From Limnephilus marmoratus (lineage: Eukaryota > Arthropoda > Insecta > Trichoptera > Limnephilidae): DNA of 64,000 nt. The stretch's first letter is position 1, and each line of letters starts with the position of its first letter. The notes below the pieces were generated by a model. That model saw only the letters and a program-made list of their open reading frames with translations, did not search any database and was not told the DNA's origin. The stretch is taken from the NCBI GenBank assembly GCA_917880885.1, contig OU862919.1, positions 17,440,001 through 17,504,000 on the forward strand. Direction: 5' to 3'. Of the stretch, positions 20,420 to 32,983 are shown in pieces. A program made the translations under genes and the position numbers.

Positions 20420-21475
20420 GGAAACATACAAACTGATTTTAGTACTATATAGCTAATGAATTCACCTGACTTTTGACGATTATCACATATTCGTAGAAAT
20501 TGTGAAAAAATATTATAAAAATGTAAACATTTGAAACAGAAATATTCTTAGGATTTTTTACCTATAAACTCTCGTAGGAAGTCAATTTTGCGTTCACGTT
20601 AAATGTTTTCTATGAAGTTTCTTTTAAATAGTCTAATTGATTATGATAATCTACAAATATATATAACAAAACCGAATTTTGATAAGTTGTGAAGTGTTTA
20701 ATGTTCCCTTCGAGCAAACTTTTGACAGAAATTATGGTCGAAGAATGGCGACACTTTAAAATGGGCTAAAATGCAATTTATAAGGTACTTACCAAAAATA
20801 ACTGCAGAAACTCAAACAGATTCATTAATTATTTTAAATCCACAATAAAATTAACTCGGTTATTGGTTTATTTATTGAAAATACTGCATCGTAAATCACT
20901 GTCCGATGAGCAAAAAAAATACGCAAACATAACCACAAAATTTTTGTTTTTCTCATATACACCGAATTTTAAGGATAGAAACACGCTAAAACACGTCGAA
21001 TGCATTACTAATTCAATCATTACTATACTGGTATACATATGTGTGAGAAAAATCCACATAATTACGATAAAAAGCCGCATTTTACACAAACATTTTGACA
21101 GTTGAGCGTTTTAAACAAATCCATATAATACGATATAGAAAAATGAGATAATTCATAAATAACTAGAGTACACTGCCATCTCTTGAATACGAATGTAAGT
21201 AGTATTTTTCACCTTATAAAAAACGTCAAAATTAAACAACGGACTTGAAAATATTACAAAAAAATGTTTAATGTATCTAGGGAAAATTTATCAAAATTGG
21301 CAGCAAATAGTGCCATATTGTGGCAAAAAGCGCTCCAGTTGATACGTGCAAAAATTCACATATTTTGGTAGTTCGGGAAGTGGATGAACATTGAACTGAA
21401 AGATTCCATTATATTCAGATCAACATTTAGTTGGGAATTTAGTCATATGAAATTTTATATTTTTATCGTGTAATA
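20420..21475. other. no recognisable feature
   Basis: AT-rich; ORFs of 73-80 codons on both strands at 20863-21105 overlap each other and show no domain. Confidence 0.5.
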
Positions 21476-21484
21476 TTATCTTGT

Positions 21485-21635
21485 TTTTATTTTTAACTTT
21501 ATGAGTAAAACCTCAAAATGTAATATTTAATTAAATGAAGTTTTAGTAAGTTGAATTAGTTTCAGAAATTTTTTTCTGTTTCCAGATTTCGCTGATATTG
21601 CCTTCATTTAATTAAATATTGTCATCTGACGTGTA
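21485..21635. repeat. tRNA fold-back family, remnant without tRNA centre
   Basis: It starts tttttaactttatgagtaaa, then gtaatatttaattaaatgaag. Its complement ccttcatttaattaaatatt closes the palindrome at about 21602-21622. The same left flank precedes the copies at 42855 and 46045. The words tttctgtttccagatttcg match the arm of the 42870 copy. This copy gives the empty site for the Helitron insertion at 46082. Confidence 0.7.
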
Positions 21636-21639
21636 TTAA

Positions 21640-22243
21640 ATTAAGAAAATTATTATGATTAAAAATTGACACTATATCATGAATACAAGAAGGAAAGAGT
21701 TAGCAACTCGGAACTTAAAATACAAAAGAATTGATTTTTTTTAACTTGTAAACAAATAGGTAAAACAATTAATATAATATATTTTTAACTGAATTATTGA
21801 TTCCGTGAAAGTTGAGTAAATTCAATTCTCAAAAGTGAAAATTGGGGCCCTAGAAAAAAATATTCTCAAAGTGGCCGGTGGGCAAAATAAGGTTGAGAAC
21901 CTATGAGCTAGACTGTTCAATTTTCAGAGGAAAACATAAAAAAGCCCCCAGCATAATTAAGAGCTCCATCGCTATTGAACATCAGTCCACTCCCGCTTTA
22001 CAAAGTACCGATTCATAAGGTGGGCGACAAGACCACGTAATTAGTTTCAATTTGTCTTGGAATTGGATTGGAGCTAGTTTGTTAAACATTCAATGAACTT
22101 GTAGTTTCTGAATTTGTCGCATTGAAATTTGCAAATATGTTTGTGTCTGCAGATAAATGCAGATATTATTTATTATTCGTTAACTCATTTACATCCTCAA
22201 CTAGAGAGCGGTAAATGCTCCACATATACGTCATTTTGTTTTG

Positions 22244-22275
<32 letters not shown>

Positions 22276-22540
22276 GAAAGGTTCCCGTTAAATACCGATT
22301 GTAGGTGCGTTTTAGCTTTGTATCAAGTTGTAATAAGCTGACAAACTTAACAAGTTGATAGTTGTTCTTTTGATCTGAACACAATTTGTTCAAAAGCTGA
22401 AATGTACTTAGAAGCTTTTAAACCGTAAAAAAAAAACAAAATGGTGCTGAACGGAAACTTGATTACTTGAACGCGTGTTTTCTGAGAAACAACTGGGCCT
22501 TGGAATCGCCCTCCCACTCCCTTCATCCTCAACACTTCAC
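21640..22540. other. no gene recognised; poly(T) at 22241-22270
   Basis: A 30-base T-run at 22241-22270 may be the poly(A) of a minus-strand retro-insertion. I could not assign the adjacent sequence. Confidence 0.4.
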
Positions 22541-22619
22541 GAGTTGGGGATGTAGTTCCGGAGGTGACCCTACAGTTGATCCGCCGACAATTGGCCCCCG
22601 GGAAAGGTTTTTATTATAA

Positions 22620-23010
22620 AATATAATTTTTTGTGCATTATTTCCCAATTTCAAATATAAAATCGACTTAAAAATACCCTTAATAATACTCGTAAGTTTG
22701 TATGAATATTAAAAGAATTTATATACAGTGTCGATTTTTTGTACATATATGTATACACAGTTTATAGAAAAGTAGATTTTTCGTTTATTCATTTTTCCTC
22801 GATTTGAATGAAAATATTCGTTGTTATCCGGTGGCACATCCTCTCTGCACATCCTTTCGAGGTCACTTAGTTATATAGTGTGTAATTAGGTATACCATAT
22901 TTTCGTACTTGACGTGCTTGACTTACTTTAACCAGTGATTCCTGGCATTATTTGGAGTAAAAAATGTAAATGAAATTTTAGTCGCCGGTGACATTTTTGA
23001 TGTTTTTTTT
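22620..23010. other. no recognisable feature
   Basis: AT-rich; nothing supportable. Confidence 0.5.
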
Positions 23011-23039
23011 TTCTAAAAAAACATAAAAAAATTATAGAC

Positions 23040-24120
23040 GCTGGACAGTTGGAGGCGGGTTAAGGGGTTGGTTGGATACTCGGCCGAGTGACCAGTGACC
23101 ACATGGTCTATGTCATCTGGGATACTGTGTGGAGGGTCTTTTTGAGGAGAGGAAGGAATGAACATTGGTCTTGAAGAGACCCATGTTGTAGGAAGGAGGA
23201 AACACATAGGCCGGCAAATCATTCCACAGCCGAGCTGTTGAACACAAGAACGAGTCGAAGAAACGACCCGTTCTCATGTGACAAATGTCAACCGTGCACA
23301 AATGTTGGGCACGCATTTGGCGTGTTTCCCGACTATGCACCGGTGCCGAAGGGATCAATGACGCTAGTTCCTCGGAGCATCTTCCATTGTAATAGCCTCA
23401 GAACAGACTTTAGTCTAGTGAGGAGGGTAAGGAAAAAAATCATGTTGTACATAACTAATAATAAATAAACGCCCGGGTTGCCGGCACTGAATTGAAATTG
23501 AAAAATTGAAATACCGGTAGAACAAGGATAGCATTCCCACCCGACGCCTATGCTCTAAAGATTGCAATCCGTCTGTTAAGATGGGAGAATCTATTAAGCG
23601 GACCGCCCGTTTCTGCACAGAGTCGAGGGTATTTTTCAGGTATTTTGGAGCTCCAGACCAGAGGTGGCTGCCAAATTCAACTGTGGGGCACACTTGTGAT
23701 TTGTAAAGGGTTAGCAGTTGTGTAGTATTAAAGTATCTGCGGGCCCTGCACAGTACGCCCAGTTTTTGGGAGGCTAACTTTACTCTGGCTTCGATGGAGC
23801 CCCCATACCTGAGCTGGTCACTTAGGGTTACACCAAGCATATCAATGGAGGGCCTGTTCGGAAGATTGCTACCGTTGAAAGATTTTCATTTCGATCCCTT
23901 TTAGACGTAATCAGACAAGATTGGACCTTTGAAACATTAAATTCAACGAAATTATTTTTACCCCAAGAGAAAACACTCTCGACGTAACCGTCCATTCTCT
24001 GCTTCTAAGCCCTCCGAGCCGTTGGAGTTTGTGTGCCCTTTGGGAGCTTGTCAAACAAAAAGCTATCATGGACTGTACTGTCATCCGCGTAACAATGAAT
24101 TGGTGCACTGATGTGAGCAT
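23040..24120 (-). pseudogene. jockey-like LINE: RT C-terminal half and tail
   Basis: Minus strand, in order from 24120: YADDSTVHDSFLFDKL (motif C), WGKNNFVEFNVSKVQSCLIT (motif D region), LGVTLSDQLRYGGSIEARVK, LLTLYKSQVCPTVEFGSHLW, LDSVQKRAVRLIDSP and LEHRRRVGMLSLFYRYFN. It continues in another frame with STARLWNDLPAYVFPPSYNM and FKTNVHSFLSSKRPSTQ. These are standard features of the jockey clade after the palm domain. It is 5'-truncated with several frameshifts. A second, worse copy is at 28140-28800. Confidence 0.85.
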
Positions 24121-24124
24121 ACTA

Positions 24125-24580
24125 ATTTCACCCTAAAAAAACAAATGATACATTTTCAGTAACAAAATAACCATCGAATAAACGGTCGCACACGTGAATT
24201 TGTGAAATGACAGGTGATAATGACCTGCCATACAACCTTCGAAGATATTAATTTGTTACCAGGAAACCACATTTCAATGTCAATTGGCCCACTTAATGCT
24301 TACCCAAAAAGCTTGAATATTATTTTCAATGACATATTATACTGACCGACTTTTTTTAATTCTCATAATTATTTAAAGATTTCGTAGCTCGTCACTACTC
24401 GGCTTCACCCGGTATATGCATAACGTTCAATAACTAACGGAAAAAAAACTGACAATATGTAAAATTTTTTGTTCACTCTATGGATTGTTTTTAAGAAATA
24501 TTTTTTTCATCAAGGAAATACCATTGCAGAATGATAACACTTGCATTCATCTAAAGTTATCCAAATAATAATGCCAGAAC
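24125..24580. other. no recognisable feature
   Basis: AT-rich; nothing supportable. Confidence 0.5.
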
Positions 24581-24585
24581 TGCCA

Positions 24586-24990
24586 GACGGCCGGCGTAGT
24601 CCAACTGTAAGGCGCTTGACTTGCATACCGAAGGTCGCGGGATCGAATCCCGGCGTGGCAAATAAATTTTATTTGATTAATTTGTGTTATTTCACAATTT
24701 ATTCATTTAAAATAATATATATTATATTTGCGGCACGTTCCAGAGTGGAATATATACTCTCAGTATCACCCTGGTGTAAGACCACCATTCAGAATTGAAA
24801 GTTGCTTGAAATGGCATTAGCCGTGTTTGGTGACCAGATCTGAATAGCTAGGTACTTCCCCGCCTTCCTCTTCCCTATCTCCTTCCCCTCCCCGCTACCT
24901 TCAGCCTCAAAACATACCCTAAATGGGCATGCCATAGTCCCACTGGCTCCAGACGGAAGCAGTTGGGACTCTTGTGCGGTATTCATTTAA
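24586..24990 (+). mobile_element. tRNA-derived SINE, copy 1
   Basis: Its tRNA-like head has gtagtccaactgtaaggcgc (A-box region) and gggatcgaatcccgg (T-arm/B-box). A body of about 330 bp follows, with aaataaattttatttgatta, ggcacgttccagagtgga, ccctggtgtaagaccacca and ttggtgaccagatctgaata. Copies: 25040, 36145, 37605, 41535, a minus-strand body at 32590 and a decayed one at 30975. A polymerase III promoter is expected in the head. Confidence 0.8.
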
Positions 24991-25039
24991 AAAAAAAACT
25001 CACTTTTTGAGAGTTTTTCGAGAGTTTTTGGTATTTTTA

Positions 25040-25610
25040 GACCGGCCTCCGTGGTTGAGGGGTAAGACTCACGACAACAGCAATTTGGAGGTCACGTATT
25101 CGTATCCCGGCATGATTATAAATTTTATTTGATTAGTTTGTATTATTTCACAATTTAATAATTAAATCCGCGGAAAAATTAAATTTAAGTAACAAATGTA
25201 CATTTAATAAAACTCTTTAAAAAACAAAATGTCTAGAAATTGTTACATAGTTAATGCCCAAGAAATACAAAAAAAAAAATAATAATAATAATATAAGTTA
25301 CATTCGCGGCACGTTCCAGAGCGTTAGATACTTTCAGAATCGCCCTGGTGTCCGACCACCATTTAGAATTGAAACGTATTGGTGACCAGATCTGAATAGC
25401 CAAATACTTTCCCACCTTCATCTTTTTCATCTCCTTCCCCTCCCCAATACCCTCGCAGACACATTAATCTAGGGATATTTATATTTGTATTCTAATTTAT
25501 TATATATTACCCACAAAAATGTTGTATAAATATCCTGTTTGTGTCTCAAGAAAATAAATAAACGTACCCTAATTGGGGTTAATATAGTCTCACTGGCTCC
25601 AGACATATAT
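25040..25610 (+). mobile_element. tRNA-derived SINE, copy 2, with internal insertion
   Basis: Head ggcctccgtggttgaggggt and gtattcgtatcccgg. The body is interrupted at about 25155-25300 by AT-rich sequence ending in (aat)n, and resumes at attcgcggcacgttccagag. A further extra block (25455-25565) splits the 3' part before ggctccagaca. Confidence 0.7.
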
Positions 25611-25619
25611 TCATATTTT

Positions 25620-26335
25620 AAGATTAATCTTTCCGTCGTTAAACAACTTCAACAAATCTGAGTTACTCTTTTCAAAATTTACCGAAATGTTATTTCACTT
25701 GTCAAAGTCTTGCCTTTATAAGGTAAAATTTTATTACGACTTGAAAAAAAGATTTATTAGTCGCCCATTCTGCTCTTATTGGATCGGATATTCCCTTTTC
25801 AAAAATGCTAACTTCTGTCAAAATCCCATCGGAGAAGGGTCCCCCCTTTGGAAAATTGGCGCTCGAACGCGCCAACATTTCAGAGGAAATTCTACACGGA
25901 GGTTTATTTATCTTTCAAATGATTTCTTTCAGATGCATTGTGTATTTACGTACCTTCAGCGTGGAGTATATAAATATATTTATAAGGGTTTTTGATAAAG
26001 AATTCCTCCTGTTGACAAAATTTCTAGAGAAATCCAAATTAAACTGATGGATTCGTTGTAACCGCTCTTTCTCATAGGTGTATAAATGTAGATGTTAGAA
26101 AAATACAGATTACAATGAAATTCTTAGTGTTAGGTCTGGTTTTAAAATACTAAGCACCATAAAGTACAATAATTGGATGTTTTATTTACTGGGAAGGCTA
26201 AAAACTGGGAAAAGTAAAGAAAAAAAGGGAAACCTTTTTACACATTTTTTTTTAAATACGAGTTTCGCTGAAAACTAATTCTTTCACCAAACTTTTTTTT
26301 TGAGAAACCAATTTATTATTACAATAGTGAGAAAG
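25620..26335. other. no recognisable feature
   Basis: Overlapping short ORFs at 25687-26047 show no domain. Nothing supportable. Confidence 0.45.
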
Positions 26336-26368
26336 CACTAGACCAGTGGTTCCCAAATTGTGAAAAAG

Positions 26369-26804
26369 CTCTAGACCAGTGGTTCCCAAAGTGGTCTATG
26401 CGGACCCCCAGGGGTGCCCAGGATCATTCAGGAGGTCCGTGGAAAATTAAAATTGATTTGGGGGTCCCTGAATGACGTCAGGGGGTCCGTGGAAAGATAT
26501 ATTGACACGCGTTTTATTCATAATATGGAAATTTCGTCGGGGGAGGGGCGTAATGGGGTGGGATGTTTCGCCCCACCTCATCCTATCCTACCCCGTTCCA
26601 CCCCATATCCCATTCGGCCCCTCCTTTGTGGTAAATTTGCCGTCCCACCCTATCCCATTCCGCCGCCTACGTTGTGGTAAATGTGCCGTCACATCCTACC
26701 ACATTCCGCCCTCTCCGTTGTGCTATCCGCCCCGGGGTCCATGGGCCACAACAGTTTGGGAAAGGTCCGTGGGCCAAAAGAGTTTGGGAACCACTGCTCT
26801 AGAC
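26369..26804. mobile_element. hAT MITE, TSD CTCTAGAC
   Basis: The element 26377-26796 has TIRs CAGTGGTTCCCAAA and TTTGGGAACCACTG and a perfect 8-bp TSD CTCTAGAC (26369-26376 and 26797-26804). The interior is GC-rich and imperfectly self-repeating (variants of cccgccctatcccattccgc), unlike the AT-rich surroundings. ORFs across it are not genes. A partial extra left end (cagtggttcccaaattgtga) lies just before it at 26344-26363, after actagac. Confidence 0.9.
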
Positions 26805-26809
26805 AAACT

Positions 26810-28130
26810 AATGTGGGTTCGAACTGTTACTAAGAAAACATTTTCATTAAGGTGACGCACCACGTCGTGCAACAAGCCGCTAACAATAACACTCCTTACG
26901 TAGATGGCGATACGGTTTACATTCCCGTTTAACATTTATTCACTAAAAAAACATCACCAAAAAGCGTGTTTTATTTTATTTAGTGAAGCTTGGGCACAAA
27001 TATTTAAACTTTTTGCGATCATTTTGTAAATAATTTAAGTTTCCACATTATACAATAAAACCATAACCGAAAAGATATTCATAAGTAGGAGATTTTAGAA
27101 ACTTTAAAGCAATTTTTATAGCCCTGATACTTGTTTTTTTCTGGGCTTATAAAAAGATTAATCGATAAAATACTCGATTATTTCAAAGGCCAAATATGTG
27201 TTCTACTCGCAGTATTTAATTAAAGCATCTGAAATATTTTAAAGCGATCTAATTTTCAAACCAAAATCATTTGATGTTGCATTGCTTATCATAAAATCAT
27301 GATTTTAAAAATAATCACTGATCTTTTTGCCTTTAAGAGTTTATTAACTGATCGGGTTTGCTTCATAGAAAAAAAACATAAAAAACATTCTCTGGAAAGC
27401 AAAAGATTAAATCTTAACAAAAAAGTAGATAGCCACAAAAACCTTATCCCTAACTTTTTTACTGTAACTAACTGCCAGTTGTAACTTTCAACCGACAGAC
27501 TTCAGGAAATTAATTATCCACAAATTGTAAAGCCTCTTTGATAAAAGTTTTCAGTTTTTTTTTTCCAAATCCGTGATGAATAGGACGATACAAGGCTACA
27601 CCTCGTTAGTGAATTCTCTGGAAGTTGAATACAAATGTATCAAGGAGGGAGATTATTCAGGAATAATTGGAAGCATATAACGACTGGGCTCATTAGAAAA
27701 TGTTTGAAGTTTTTAAAAGCACACTCAATAAATATTATGTTATTTATTATTGTAAAATATTCAGGTCTTCACAAAGGAGTAAAATGGTAGACTGGTTTTT
27801 TGAATGAAGCACTTTTGACAACAAATTCTTCGTTTTTTTATTGTTATGATTTGATATTTATAAATTGAGGACAATAACTTTTTCCCCACCCAACGGACAA
27901 GGGTTCAATGGTATTTAAGATTTGTCAGTGCAAGTTTTAGTTAAGAAATGAGGTTTTTTATAAAGCTGCTGGACAAATGAGACAATTTGTTGATAGTAAT
28001 ATTTTCTTAATTTAAATTCATAATGGGTTTGAACCCTGGGTACAAATTAAAACAATTATGATAACCATTTTAAAAGTATATATCTGTTTTTTTTACATTT
28101 ACTCTACACAGGAGGCAACGGGAAAAAATA
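26810..28130. other. no recognisable feature
   Basis: AT-rich; a 61-codon ORF at 27299-27484 shows no domain. Confidence 0.5.
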
Positions 28131-28139
28131 ATTTACCTC

Positions 28140-28800
28140 AGTGCTTATTTCGATGTTGTGTGGAGGGTCTTTTTGAAGAGAGGAAGATGAGATGAGAGAA
28201 GATCATTGTCTTGAAGAGACCCATGTTGTAGGATGAAGGAAACACAAAGGCCAGCAAATCGTTCCACAGCCGAGCTTTTGCATTCATGAATTAGGCGTAT
28301 AAGTGACCCGTTCTCATGTGACAAATGTTGGGCGTTGTGTACATTTGTTGGGCGCGCTTTTGGCTTGTTTTACTACTATGCACCGTTGCCGAAGGAATCA
28401 ATGACGCTAGTTCCTTTCGAGCATTTTCCATTCTTATACCGGTAGAACAAGGACAGCATACCTACCTGACGCCCGTGCTATAAATATTGCTATCCGTTTA
28501 TTAAGATAGGGGAATCTATCAAACGGATCGCCCGTTTTTGCATAGAGTCATGGGTTTTTTCTGGTATTTTGGGGTTCCGCACCAGAGGTGGCTGCCAAAT
28601 TTAAACGTGGGGTGCACTTTGTACGTGGTTTGTACGGGGTTAGAAGTTGTGTTTTTGAGAGGGTAACTTAACTCTGGCTTCAATGGAGCCCCGTGTCCGA
28701 TCTGGTCACTTAGAGTTAGTTATACCAAGCATATCAAAGGAAGGCATGTTGGGAAGATTGCATGTGTTGAAGGAGACTACATTGTCATTTCGACCCCTTT
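28140..28800 (-). pseudogene. jockey-like LINE, second decayed copy
   Basis: It follows 23040-23900 block by block: tgtgtggagggtctttttga, gaagagacccatgttgtagg, cgttctcatgtgacaaatgt and accagaggtggctgccaaat. Many indels; no reading frame survives. Confidence 0.8.
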
Positions 28801-28809
28801 TAGTCCTTA

Positions 28810-29695
28810 ATTATATTGCGTCATACAAAATAAATTTTTCACGTTTTCCGATTAATCTACGCTGACAGGCATTCATGAAAATTGGTGGGGAAGAAATAAT
28901 GTAGGAAGAGAGAATCATCGCGATTAATACATTGATGTGATAAAGTCATCTTTATTGGGGTTATAAGCAATCAGAAGCCGGAAAAAACGAGTTTTTCATT
29001 TTTCCTGGAGACATTTTATTTTATTAAAGTAAAAATGTAGAGGTATACATAATGTTGTAACTTTGAACTCGATTCTGTTTTTCTGTTGTTTTTGTTTTGG
29101 AATAATGAATTAAAAAGCTGCTGTAGCGTTCTTCTTAAAACACAGCTGAGGAATTTTTACACAAGCTTTCTAAATATATTGAACTAAGTTTTTTTCTTAC
29201 TGAAGATTTTGCCTCTGTCAGGCAATGCCAACAAACTATAATTTAGTGTCTTAAATTTTTAATTATATTAGTTAATTCAATATATTCAAACCCAGTTCGT
29301 AATAAGCTAAAATTAGATATCCCATATTTTATGTGTTACGTAAATGGTCACGGTTTGTCTTATAAGGTGAAAAGCTATGACCGTTTTAGAATAACTTAAT
29401 TAAACAAAAAAAACATAAACAAGATATAATATAAAACATTCAAAAATACTGCAGAGTTCTGCGTCCATAAAGTAACCACAAAAAAGCTTAATAATTTATA
29501 AAAAAATATCTTATGGATATAAACCCTTCCACATCGTTGCATAAAATTATAGCTTAAAACACTTCAAGTTATTACACTTTGATAATTAAATGTTTTATTC
29601 ATTAAACTAGGGTAGGTACCAACTTGCAAGAATAACCTTTGAAAAAATCTTCGCATACAATGAACTCTATTTAGTTCTAACATGCGTAAATACGA
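28810..29695. other. no recognisable feature
   Basis: AT-rich; nothing supportable. Confidence 0.5.
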
Positions 29696-29699
29696 GTAT

Positions 29700-30189
29700 T
29701 ACCTATAATATAAAAATGAATCGTTGAATGTGTTGCTAAGCGCATAACTTTCGAACGACTGCACCAAATTGGATAATTCTGTGTGTTCGTTATTGTCAGG
29801 ACAAGGTTTTTATAAAACTTCAGGTGAGCTCTGGCATTATGAAAATTGTGTAAAAAATTGCTATTGGTGGCACGCGAGGAAGCGGCTATTGCTATGGAAA
29901 GCGGGAGGGAGGGATAGATGGGGGAGGGGAACCAGGGAGGGGGAGGGGAACCTGAGAGGGGGAAGGGGGGAGGGGAACGCGGGAGGGGGGTACGCGGGAC
30001 GGGGAGAGTGAGGTGGGAGTGGAGTGGGGAAAGGGAAGGTGGAGGTGACGGAGTGGGAACGTGAGAGGGGAAGAGGACGCAGGAGAAGAAGGGGAGGCGG
30101 AAGGGGAACGGAACGAATGGGAAAGGACGCTCAGGGAGAAACAATTTCTTTATTAAATGGCATAGCAACGCATGCCGGGAACCAGCTAG
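29700..30189 (+). mobile_element. purine-rich non-autonomous Helitron, copy 1
   Basis: It begins ataatataaaaatgaatcg (degenerate 5' end) and ends atgccgggaaccagctag before T (CTAG at 30186-30189). About 240 bases inside are almost pure G/A on the plus strand (29895-30115). The ORFs on both strands there are composition artefacts. Same family as 32984-33460 and 59753-60447. Confidence 0.75.
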
Positions 30190-30194
30190 TATTA

Positions 30195-30740
30195 CATAAA
30201 CATGCGTAGGCGGGAAATTTTGATATCGATCATTCCACCATATTTAACAATTAACAAATTACAAGTAGATTATTGGAATATTATATTTCGAAGCTTGAAT
30301 TTCGATAGCAGGTACATCAATAAGTAAATTACTCTGGTATTTTGGTATACTGCCATTAACAAATACATTCACTGTGTATCAATCCAATTAATACTACATA
30401 AGCTGCCATAATTATAATTCGAGCGTAATTGGACGCTGTTGAAACGATAAAATAATTAATATAACAGTGTTGTGGTGATGACGAATTCAGAAAAAGTATA
30501 TGGTTGTACTAATTATTGTAAATGTTTTCCGTATAGGAATGGACATTCTCAAAGTAGATATCATATTAAAGTTGAACGATATCGATATACGTTTAAGGTA
30601 GTACGATATAATTATAGTACATACATATTATATTTAATGTCAATTGCATTGACAAATGCCACTTTTTCAGGAAAGCGCTTGGGGATTTTTAGATGAGTGA
30701 ATTTGATAGTGTTAGTGGCCTGTTTAATGTAGTCAGATAG
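30195..30740. other. no recognisable feature
   Basis: Nothing supportable. Confidence 0.5.
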
Positions 30741-30755
30741 AGGTGCATTTTTTGT

Positions 30756-30875
30756 TTATATGTATGTGTGAATATGTATGTGTATATGTATGTATATGTG
30801 TGCATGCACATGTGTACAAAAACTATGTATATGTATGTGTGGGCATGTATTTACACATGTATGCATGCATGCCAA
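30756..30875. repeat. (TATG/TG)-rich microsatellite
   Basis: Degenerate run of atgtatgtgt-like words. Confidence 0.85.
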
Positions 30876-30974
30876 AGATATTTAAATATAAGAGATGTGT
30901 TTTTACTGGGTGGGACTGTACTTCCTGGTGTCGCCGATATTAATAACCAGTTAATGACGATCTCTGAATTAGAG

Positions 30975-31065
30975 TGATAAGTTATTTCGCTCGAAATCCA
31001 GAGGTCGCTGGCTTAAAATCGGACGTAAATAAATAAAATTTATTAAATTTGCATTGGTTTGATCT
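30975..31065 (+). mobile_element. decayed SINE head
   Basis: aatccagaggtcgctggctt, then aaaatcgg and aataaataaaatttattaaa, parallels the ccggaggtcgcgggttcgaa / aaataaattttatttgatta region of the SINE at 36145. Confidence 0.45.
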
Positions 31066-31084
31066 GACGCTTAGAATTCTAAAA

Positions 31085-31520
31085 TTAATTCCAAATTTCA
31101 TAAAATATTTTTTCATAAAAATCTTTCGAATAGCTGTGATTCAAAATTGAGTTTTTTTGTATATGTTTGTATCTGCAATTATCAAATAGGCCATATAGAT
31201 TCAGATATATAAAAGAATTCAAAGTAGACCGGAATAAATAGCTATCACGACCAGTGGCGGCCGCTGCCCTGAAAACGTGGAGGTTCACTCATAATCCGTA
31301 ACTATGAGATAACGATTACTAAGCAACATTAGGTAAAAATGATCCCACTAATCTTATTTGGAGAGAAGATCTATTTTAAGCTGTTTTCGAAGTGCGAAAA
31401 CTTCTACATATCGCTTTTTAATTAAAATTTTTATTTTTCGGTACTAAGAAAATAAAAACACAATACTATTTTTTCGTGAGTAAATCTTAAATTTCAACCC
31501 AAAAAATTCTTTTTTTACAA
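31085..31520. other. no recognisable feature
   Basis: Nothing supportable. Confidence 0.5.
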
Positions 31521-31534
31521 TGTTTACAATGTAG

Positions 31535-31790
31535 TGTAAGAAGAATATACGACGCAAATGTGAATGGTAGAAGAAGTCGGGGACGCCCGAGGAAGACATG
31601 GCACGAGCAAATGAATCAGATACTTGAGTCGGGCCATGTCGAAAGTCGGAATAATAGAAGAGAATATATGAGACGATGTATGAATGTGAGTGAGGCAAAG
31701 AGTGTGTGCCAAGACCGAGTTATTTGGCGGTCCGTCCTCTCTGCCTACCCCTGTGGGGAAACGGCGTGATGGTTGGTTAGTTGGTTTTAT
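31535..31790 (+). pseudogene. LINE C-terminal tail (RWFG family)
   Basis: The frame reads RRIYDANVNGRRSRGRPRKT, MNQILESGHVESRNNR, RRCMNVSEAKSVCQDRVIW and ends GETA at 31769. It is nearly the same sequence as 19050-19280, including the non-coding end aaacggcgtgatggttggtt. Strongly 5'-truncated, and younger-looking than the copy at 4718. Confidence 0.85.
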
Positions 31791-31799
31791 ATTTCATTT

Positions 31800-32580
31800 T
31801 AAACAGGATACAAACAGTATTTATAAACAATGTATAAACAACAGGAGGGCAAAATTGTCAAAGTTACCTATGAAAAAATTGTATTCCTTAATAATCTGCG
31901 TTTTATAATTTAAAACACCAATCAATAAAAAAGCAAATATATGTAAAATTTAGGTATTTGCTGTACCTTTTGATAAAAAAAAGAATTATTCAGTTTGGTT
32001 AAGTATTTTGGCCTTAAATCAGAATTTAAGTTTGTATGATAAAGGCCGCTGGGTGGCACACCAATTTTCATACATATGGCCGGTGTTGCGCGCTGGCGAT
32101 GTTTGGGATATTCGATACAAAAACATAATTCGTTCCGCTTGCAATGGGCCTGCACACCGGACAGGGTAAATTCGCGCGGAACTTTAAGAATTTGCTCTCC
32201 CTGATTCATATTATATTATGCATTATATTGGTAGGTGATATTTTTAATGAAATTCATAGATTTTATATTTTTCGGTAAGATATTATAAACTGATTTTAGA
32301 CGATATAATTTACGAGTGCTGCACACAAACACACCGTTCAACCAGCCGCCCTTGATCACGACATATATTCAAAGAGCTAATGCGCAGAATTCGCGTGTTT
32401 ATAAATTTTACGATTTTTTAAACATTTAATTTATATTTTCTAAAAATTTACAAATCGAACGCTCACTTTTTTATATTATTGAACACGATTTTGTTATTAT
32501 TGACGGGATTGCTCGAGTTTAGGGCATTTTGGTAATAAAAGAAGCAATTTGGTTTTCATTATTAGTAACTACTTTTTGTA
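31800..32580. other. no feature assigned
   Basis: A minus ORF at 31922-32209 (MNQGEQILKVPREFTLSGVQ, then IEYPKHRQRATPAICMKIGV) is not recognised; low-confidence candidate only. Confidence 0.3.
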
Positions 32581-32589
32581 TGTAAATAA

Positions 32590-32815
32590 ATACCTGGAGT
32601 CAATGGGACTATGGCATCCTTATTTTGGGTTTTTTTGGGAGACCGAAGGTAGTGGGGAGGGGAAGGATGTGGGGAAGAGGATCGTGGGGAATTAGGGGAA
32701 TTACTTGAATTGCCCTTCAGATCAGGGTCACCAAAACGGCTAAAGCAGTTTCGATTCCGAATGGTGGTTTTACACCAGAGCGTTACCGAGATACCTTCCT
32801 AGGTAGAAGTATTTA
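32590..32815 (-). mobile_element. SINE body, 5'-truncated
   Basis: Reverse complement of the SINE body: ctggagtcaatgggactatg, cagatcagggtcaccaaaac and gaatggtggttttacaccag. No tRNA head. Confidence 0.7.
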
Positions 32816-32875
32816 AAAAAACTCATCTATATGTAATAGAAGTATTAAATAAAAGATCATCTGCTTATGGTTTTG

Positions 32876-32920
32876 CCACAGTTTGATAATGCCTTCATAA
32901 GGCAAAACAGCTGTCAAGAG
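32876..32920 (+). ncRNA. hammerhead-like motif, decayed
   Basis: TTGATAA (from CUGAUGA), extra T, helix II GCCTT-CAT-AAGGC (perfect 5 bp), AAA (from GAA), helix III ACAGCTGT (8-bp palindrome), C. The core has three changes. It is homologous to the motif at 35911-35950. Confidence 0.4.
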
Positions 32921-32983
32921 AAATAATAATTGTTGGACCTTTTTATAACCTGAATAATAATCTCATGGTTATCTATTTATCTA

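Noticed and set aside
26414..26855. Pro-rich ORFs of 88 and 127 codons
   Set aside because: They lie in the GC-rich core of the hAT MITE and run across its end; not genes.
29677..30209. Pro/Ser-rich and Gly/Arg-rich ORFs on opposite strands
   Set aside because: Composition artefact of the purine tract in a Helitron; same for 33055-33525 and 59986-60429.
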